This document shows positions 21,931 to 25,517 of a stretch of 25,517 nucleotides of DNA, in pieces. The notes under the pieces were generated by a model, which saw nothing but the letters and a program-made list of their open reading frames with translations, ran no database searches and had not been told where the DNA came from. The stretch's first letter is position 1; each line of letters begins with the position of its first letter. Source of the DNA: Spirochaetales bacterium (GTDB lineage: Bacteria > Spirochaetota > Spirochaetia > Sphaerochaetales > Sphaerochaetaceae); NCBI GenBank assembly GCA_022784805.1, contig JALFYG010000290.1, forward strand, positions 1 to 25,517, given 5' to 3'. The translations under genes were made by a program, and so were the position numbers.

Positions 21931-23175
21931 ATGAAGAAACTCTCAGTTCTGTCACTTCTCTTTTTTCTTGTCTTCGGCCTCTTGGCCGCAGAGACTGCTC
22001 CATCTCTCTTTGATATAAACAAAGAACTGGAATCCTTTGAAAAAACAGAAGTGTCTGATAGTGATAAATCCACATACAGCGAAATGGAGTTTTATCTCAT
22101 CACAGGGGGACCAGGGTCCCTTGTTTGGGAGAACTTTGGACACAGTGCCATTCTTATGACTTCCCCCTCCTCGTTTCCTGTGGCCTACGACTGGGGAATC
22201 TTCACCTTTGATGACTCTTTCTTCATCAACTTCGCCTTTGGCCGCCTATACTATGAAGCTTGGGCCACATATGGCGAGTACAGAATAGAATCCTTGATCA
22301 GCGACGACAGAAGCGTCACCGCCTTGAAGCTGGAGTTAGATGAAAGCGAGAAGAAAAATCTCTACAGATTCCTCCTCTACTCCACAAAAGAAGAGAATAG
22401 GACTTACCTCTATGACTACTTCAGAGATAACTGTGCAACAAGGCCCAGGGACATCTACTCTTGGCTTACAGATGGTGACTTTGAAGAAAAGCTAAAGACA
22501 ACTCCAGCTCCAGAGACACTTAGAGAGACAGTAGAGAGACACTTGTCTCTATCTACATTCCCCGTCTGTTGGACTATTAGTTATCTTCTTGGCCCTGATA
22601 CAGATAAAAATGAGACAATGTGGGAAGCATGTTTTCTTCCTTCCACTCTCAGTAAGTGCATAAAAGAGTACCAAGGAAATGAAGAAGAAATAATATATGA
22701 GACAGAGAACAGAAAGCCTGTCCCTGAGAAGTGGAGCCTTAAGACAAGGTCCTGGGTGATGGGAATAGTTTTGTCTCTAATTGCTCTTCTTCCTCTCATT
22801 AAGAAAAGATGGGTGGAAAGAATAGGAGACACCATCTTGGGAATACTTCACTTGTTCTTCGGAGTGTTATCAATTGTCTTACTCTTTTTGATGCTCTTTA
22901 CTATCCATAACGTCACAAGGGGGAATATGAACTACCTGATATTCTCTCCACTCTGTCTTATATCATCTATTCTCCACTTCTCTTCCCTATCAAAGAAGAG
23001 AAAGAATAAGGCCTTGTTTATCAACTCAAGCATTATGTTGGGAGTCGCTCTTATTGCGCTTATTCTGAGACTGATTATCCCTTCACTTATCCAGGACTCA
23101 TTTGCTGTCTTTATTCCAGCCATAATGCTTTATTTCTCCGAGGCCTTCACCAGCTACAAGAGATCAAGGAACTGA
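21931..23175 (+). CDS. DUF4105 membrane protein, candidate lipoprotein N-acyltransferase
   Basis: This encodes 414 residues. Signal peptide at 1-20 (FGLLAAE cleavage region), a DUF4105 domain at about 50-250, and five predicted membrane helices at about 275-291, 302-325, 334-351, 361-384 and 389-405. Domain hallmarks: MEFYLITGGPGSLVWENFGHSA without a gap around 52-72 (His71), YDWGIFTFDD, and YFRDNCATRPRD (Cys168). The invariant-looking His71 and Cys168 suggest a papain-like thiol acyltransferase or hydrolase facing the periplasm. From memory, a DUF4105-type protein (Lnb) was recently reported as the lipoprotein N-acyltransferase of Bacteroides; whether this copy does that is inference, supported only loosely by the lipoproteins nearby. 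It is divergent from recO and convergent with arcC. Confidence 0.85.
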   Translation: MKKLSVLSLLFFLVFGLLAAETAPSLFDINKELESFEKTEVSDSDKSTYSEMEFYLITGGPGSLVWENFGHSAILMTSPSSFPVAYDWGIFTFDDSFFINFAFGRLYYEAWATYGEYRIESLISDDRSVTALKLELDESEKKNLYRFLLYSTKEENRTYLYDYFRDNCATRPRDIYSWLTDGDFEEKLKTTPAPETLRETVERHLSLSTFPVCWTISYLLGPDTDKNETMWEACFLPSTLSKCIKEYQGNEEEIIYETENRKPVPEKWSLKTRSWVMGIVLSLIALLPLIKKRWVERIGDTILGILHLFFGVLSIVLLFLMLFTIHNVTRGNMNYLIFSPLCLISSILHFSSLSKKRKNKALFINSSIMLGVALIALILRLIIPSLIQDSFAVFIPAIMLYFSEAFTSYKRSRN

Positions 23176-23183
23176 CTGAGGAC

Positions 23184-23228
23184 AAATAAAAATGACAGGA
23201 AGAAATCCCCCCATGACTCCTTCCTGTC
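23184..23228 (-). terminator. Terminator of arcC
   Basis: GACAGGAAG (23194-23202) and CTTCCTGTC (23220-23228) form a perfect 9-bp stem with a 17-nt loop. On the minus strand it is followed by ATTTTTATTT, the T-run of a terminator. The convergent DUF4105 gene reads into the same stem but without a T-run, so it is weaker in that direction. Confidence 0.8.
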
Positions 23229-23256
23229 GAAAACTTATGGCATAATAGTTTCTTTG

Positions 23257-24201
23257 TCAGTTCTTAATCTTTGTTCCTTGATCTTTATATACAGCGTCAT
23301 AGAGATGCTCAGGATCTGTAACGATTCCAACGTTTCCTGTTGAATCAACAAAGTCTACAAGAGCCTGAATCTTTGGAAGCATTGAGCCTGGAGCAAAGTG
23401 TCCTTGTTTGATGTACTCTTTTGCTTCGTCTGTTGAGATCACATCAAGCTTCTTCTCATCGCTCTTACCATAGTTGAGACATACCTTTGGTACAGCTGTA
23501 GAGATGACAAACATGTCAGCCTTCAAATCCTTTGCAAGCATTGCAGCTGCAAGGTCCTTGTCGATGACAGCTTCCATTCCCTTGAGGCATCCGTTTTCAT
23601 CCTTGACAACTGGGATTCCACCACCGCCAGCAGCGATGACTATGACACCGTTGTCCAAAAGACATCTGATGGTCTCAAGCTCGATGATAGATACTGGCTT
23701 AGGAGATGCAACTACTCTTCTCCAGCCTCTTCCAGCGTCTTCAACGACACTCCAGCCATCCTTTTCCTTTCTTTCCATGGCATCTGCTTCTGTCATGAAA
23801 GATCCAATTGGCTTGGTTGGTTTCTGGAAGGAAGGATCATCAGCCTTTACTTCAACCTGTGTGACTACTGTGGCGATATTCTTCTTGATACCATCAAGAG
23901 CCATCTGGTTATCAAGAGCCATCTGCAACTGGTAGCCGATTGCACCCTGGGTGTCTGCAACACAGGAGTCTAATGGAACAGTATGGAGCTGCTTCTGAGC
24001 GAGCTCTGCTCTTCTCAGAATATATCCTACCTGTGGTCCATTACCATGGGCAATTACAACCCTGTTTCCTGCCTGCACCAAGCGTGCTATATGCTTTGCT
24101 GTCTTGTTTGCAGCATCATACTGACTCTGAACTGTTACGTGCTTGGAATCCTCGATCAATGAGTTTCCACCAATGGCTATTACAATAAGTTTGCTTTCCA
24201 T
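23257..24201 (-). CDS. arcC: Carbamate kinase
   Basis: This encodes 314 residues, full length for the family. Motifs: IAIGGNSL at 8-15, AHGNGPQVG at 51-59, DTQGAIGYQLQ, GAGRGWRRVV-type segment (DAGRGWRRVVASP), AAGGGGIPV, and the C-terminal HFAPGSMLPKI. It makes ATP from carbamoyl phosphate and ADP, releasing carbamate (ammonia and CO2), the energy-yielding last step of the arginine deiminase route or of agmatine, allantoin or purine fermentation. No arginine deiminase, ornithine carbamoyltransferase or antiporter is in this window, so the source of carbamoyl phosphate is unclear. ATG 24201 is preceded by GAGGA at 8 nt; the longer frame from GTG 24252 would start within the promoter. A terminator follows at 23184-23228. 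Confidence 0.96.
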   Translation of the reverse strand: MESKLIVIAIGGNSLIEDSKHVTVQSQYDAANKTAKHIARLVQAGNRVVIAHGNGPQVGYILRRAELAQKQLHTVPLDSCVADTQGAIGYQLQMALDNQMALDGIKKNIATVVTQVEVKADDPSFQKPTKPIGSFMTEADAMERKEKDGWSVVEDAGRGWRRVVASPKPVSIIELETIRCLLDNGVIVIAAGGGGIPVVKDENGCLKGMEAVIDKDLAAAMLAKDLKADMFVISTAVPKVCLNYGKSDEKKLDVISTDEAKEYIKQGHFAPGSMLPKIQALVDFVDSTGNVGIVTDPEHLYDAVYKDQGTKIKN

Positions 24202-24221
24202 TTTGCTTTCCTCACGTTTAG

Positions 24222-24249
24222 AGATTAACACGACTGCAACAAAATGCAA
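24222..24249 (-). promoter_or_regulatory. Candidate promoter of arcC
   Basis: The minus strand reads TTGCAT (24244-24249), a 16-nt spacer and TAATCT (24222-24227), about 20 nt before ATG 24201 and just ahead of GAGGA. Confidence 0.5.
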
Positions 24250-24437
24250 CACTTTTCTTTGGCTTTTAATGCATTTTCCTTTTTCTTTCCTCTGACATTA
24301 ATTCCAGTTTTGGGATATAGATTTATGGAGGTAAAAGAAAGAAACCATGGAGAGGAAGTTTATTTTACCCGTTTTTCCTTTTCACCTTCTTTCTAGTATG
24401 AATTTTTACTATTATATTCATTGTTAGGAAACGTAGA

Positions 24438-25517
24438 ATGAACGAAAACACAAACAAAAAAGAAATAAACGTTACTTCAGCACCTGTGTTGGCTTTGACG
24501 GAGAGACCTCTCTTCCCTGAAACCTTCACAACACTGATGATCGCAAGACCCGAAGACACAAAGGCCATCAACTATGCCATTGAGAAAAACAACGGCATAT
24601 TCGTCGCTGTTTTGAAGGATGAAAAAGATGGAAACCTTAAGAAAGTCGGTACCCTTGCAAAAGTATCCAAATTCATAAAGCTCCCAAATAACTGCATACA
24701 TGTATTTGTGTCTACTCTCAAGAGAGTATGCATCGATTCCCTTGTCACGGAACCAGAGCCACTCTTAGCTAATCTCTCTGACTTTGTAGATAAGCCGGTC
24801 TCAGACAAGGTTCTCACCCCATATGTGAGAATTCTAAAGGATCTGGTCACTTCCCTTTCCAAGACTCAGGTCTTCTCCTTTGCAACTGAAGTGAATATTT
24901 CTAACTTCAATGATGCAGACGCCATCTGCTGGTATGCAGCATCAGCCCTGGTTAGTGCTCCAAGGGATTTCTTGGAAGAGATTCTTGAGTCCACAGACCC
25001 GAAGAAGAGAGTAAATGACCTCACTTCCTATATTGCAGGAGAAAAAGAAATCCTGGACAAGGAAGAACAGATCAAAGCTGACTTCATCAACAGGGTCAAG
25101 AGCAGAAACAAGGAAGCCATTCTCAGAGAGCAGATCAGAGTCCTTACCCAGGAGCTGAACGGTGTCATGGGGAACTCCTCTCTTCCTACTACTCCCCAGA
25201 AGGGCGATATCTTCCAGCGTGCCGCAACTAAGCAGCTTCCTCAGGAGTACAGGGAGACAGTCGACAGAGAACTCCAGAAACTGATGAACCTTGATCCAAT
25301 GAATGCCGAGTATATGCTTACCAAAGTATATGTCGAGACTATTCTGGATCTCCCATTCTCCTTTGAGGACACTGTCCCCGATTACTCCATCACAAAGGTA
25401 AAGGAACAGCTGGAGAAAGACCACTACGGCATGAAGGAAGTAAAGGAAAGAATCGTGGAGTTCCTTGCTTCCAGACTCAAGGCCCAGAGCACCAAGGGTG
25501 CCATCATCTGCCTTGCA
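24438..25517 (+). CDS. lon: ATP-dependent Lon protease, N-terminal part, 3' end cut by the window
   Basis: An open frame runs from ATG 24438 to the window edge (360 codons, no stop). It opens with a Lon N-terminal substrate-binding domain: PVLALTERPLFPETFTTLMI at 16-35, then RPEDTKAINYAIEKNNGIF. A helical region follows that includes NRVKSRNKEAILREQIRVL and the linker DHYGMKEVKERIVEFLASR, which in Lon directly precedes the AAA+ domain, continuing KGAIICLA at the edge where 'GPIICLVGPPGVGKTS' is expected. Walker A and the Ser-Lys catalytic dyad therefore lie outside the window. AGGAA at 24426-24430 is 7 nt before the ATG. The 236-nt gap from arcC is AT-rich; I see only weak -10-like elements (TATTAT near 24410) and no CIRCE operator. 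Confidence 0.95.
   Translation, partial: MNENTNKKEINVTSAPVLALTERPLFPETFTTLMIARPEDTKAINYAIEKNNGIFVAVLKDEKDGNLKKVGTLAKVSKFIKLPNNCIHVFVSTLKRVCIDSLVTEPEPLLANLSDFVDKPVSDKVLTPYVRILKDLVTSLSKTQVFSFATEVNISNFNDADAICWYAASALVSAPRDFLEEILESTDPKKRVNDLTSYIAGEKEILDKEEQIKADFINRVKSRNKEAILREQIRVLTQELNGVMGNSSLPTTPQKGDIFQRAATKQLPQEYRETVDRELQKLMNLDPMNAEYMLTKVYVETILDLPFSFEDTVPDYSITKVKEQLEKDHYGMKEVKERIVEFLASRLKAQSTKGAIICLA

Noticed and set aside
24202..24252. Longer start (GTG 24252) for arcC
   Set aside because: It would begin inside the candidate promoter, and the family begins at the ATG 24201 region just before IAIGGNS.
24325..24427. Two small open frames (about 23 and 26 codons) ahead of lon
   Set aside because: Neither has a ribosome binding site at usable spacing, and the peptides show no conserved feature; probably AT-rich leader sequence.
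1..25517. CRISPR arrays, tRNA or rRNA genes, insertion sequences, phage or defence genes
   Set aside because: I saw no regularly spaced direct repeats, no clover-leaf or rRNA-like conserved segments, and no transposase or integrase motifs on either strand.

Overview
The window is a compact bacterial chromosomal segment, roughly mid-40s % GC by eye, with 20 genes that I can support. Two of them run off the window edges (rarA at the left, lon at the right). The content suggests a fermentative, probably host-associated member of the Spirochaetota, perhaps related to Sphaerochaeta or Treponema. The reasons are an endonuclease-type MutL, a long RecJ next to RecO, a solitary carbamate kinase, several small signal-peptide or lipoprotein genes of low conservation, and arginine codons dominated by AGA/AGG. 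This placement is an inference from gene content. I see no rRNA, tRNA, CRISPR array, insertion sequence, integrase, phage gene or toxin-antitoxin pair.

Layout. Positions 1-2643 (minus strand) hold a sigma-70-like factor, a DUF4197-like lipoprotein and rarA, reading leftward from a promoter near 2640. Facing away from them is the protein quality-control operon tig-clpP-clpX (2772-5970), closed by a strong terminator. Next comes an unrecognised helix-turn-helix protein (6179-7183) whose ribosome binding site lies inside a 12-bp hairpin. It is followed by rdgB and pepF, whose reading frames overlap. A small secreted protein (minus strand) converges on pepF, and pepF's terminator hairpin is read as the end of that small gene. 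Positions 10104-14876 (plus) carry an HD phosphohydrolase overlapping a TtcA-type tRNA thiolase, then a secreted FecR-like protein overlapping mutL. Positions 14877-17324 (minus) form a tight operon of a dihydroorotate-dehydrogenase-like protein, a glycerolipid-type acyltransferase and a small lipoprotein. Positions 17456-18812 (minus) hold a 3-phosphoglycerate-dehydrogenase-like gene and an Lrp/AsnC regulator behind a near-consensus promoter. Positions 18954-21824 (minus) are recO-recJ. Divergent from recO is a DUF4105 membrane protein (21931-23175), which converges on arcC (minus). The window ends in the N-terminal part of lon (plus).

Themes. Proteostasis is represented by trigger factor, ClpXP, Lon and PepF; genome and nucleotide maintenance by RarA, RdgB, MutL, RecJ, RecO and perhaps the HD protein; envelope and lipids by the lipoproteins, the acyltransferase and DUF4105. 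Most of this is ordinary core genome. The parts most worth a second look are two sigma-like or helix-turn-helix regulators bracketing tig-clpPX (one with a hidden ribosome binding site), the DUF4105 protein as a candidate lipoprotein acyltransferase, the operator-like palindrome in front of the serA-like/lrp operon, and a 16-residue repeat in the FecR-like protein. I found no clear evidence of a wholly new multi-gene system.
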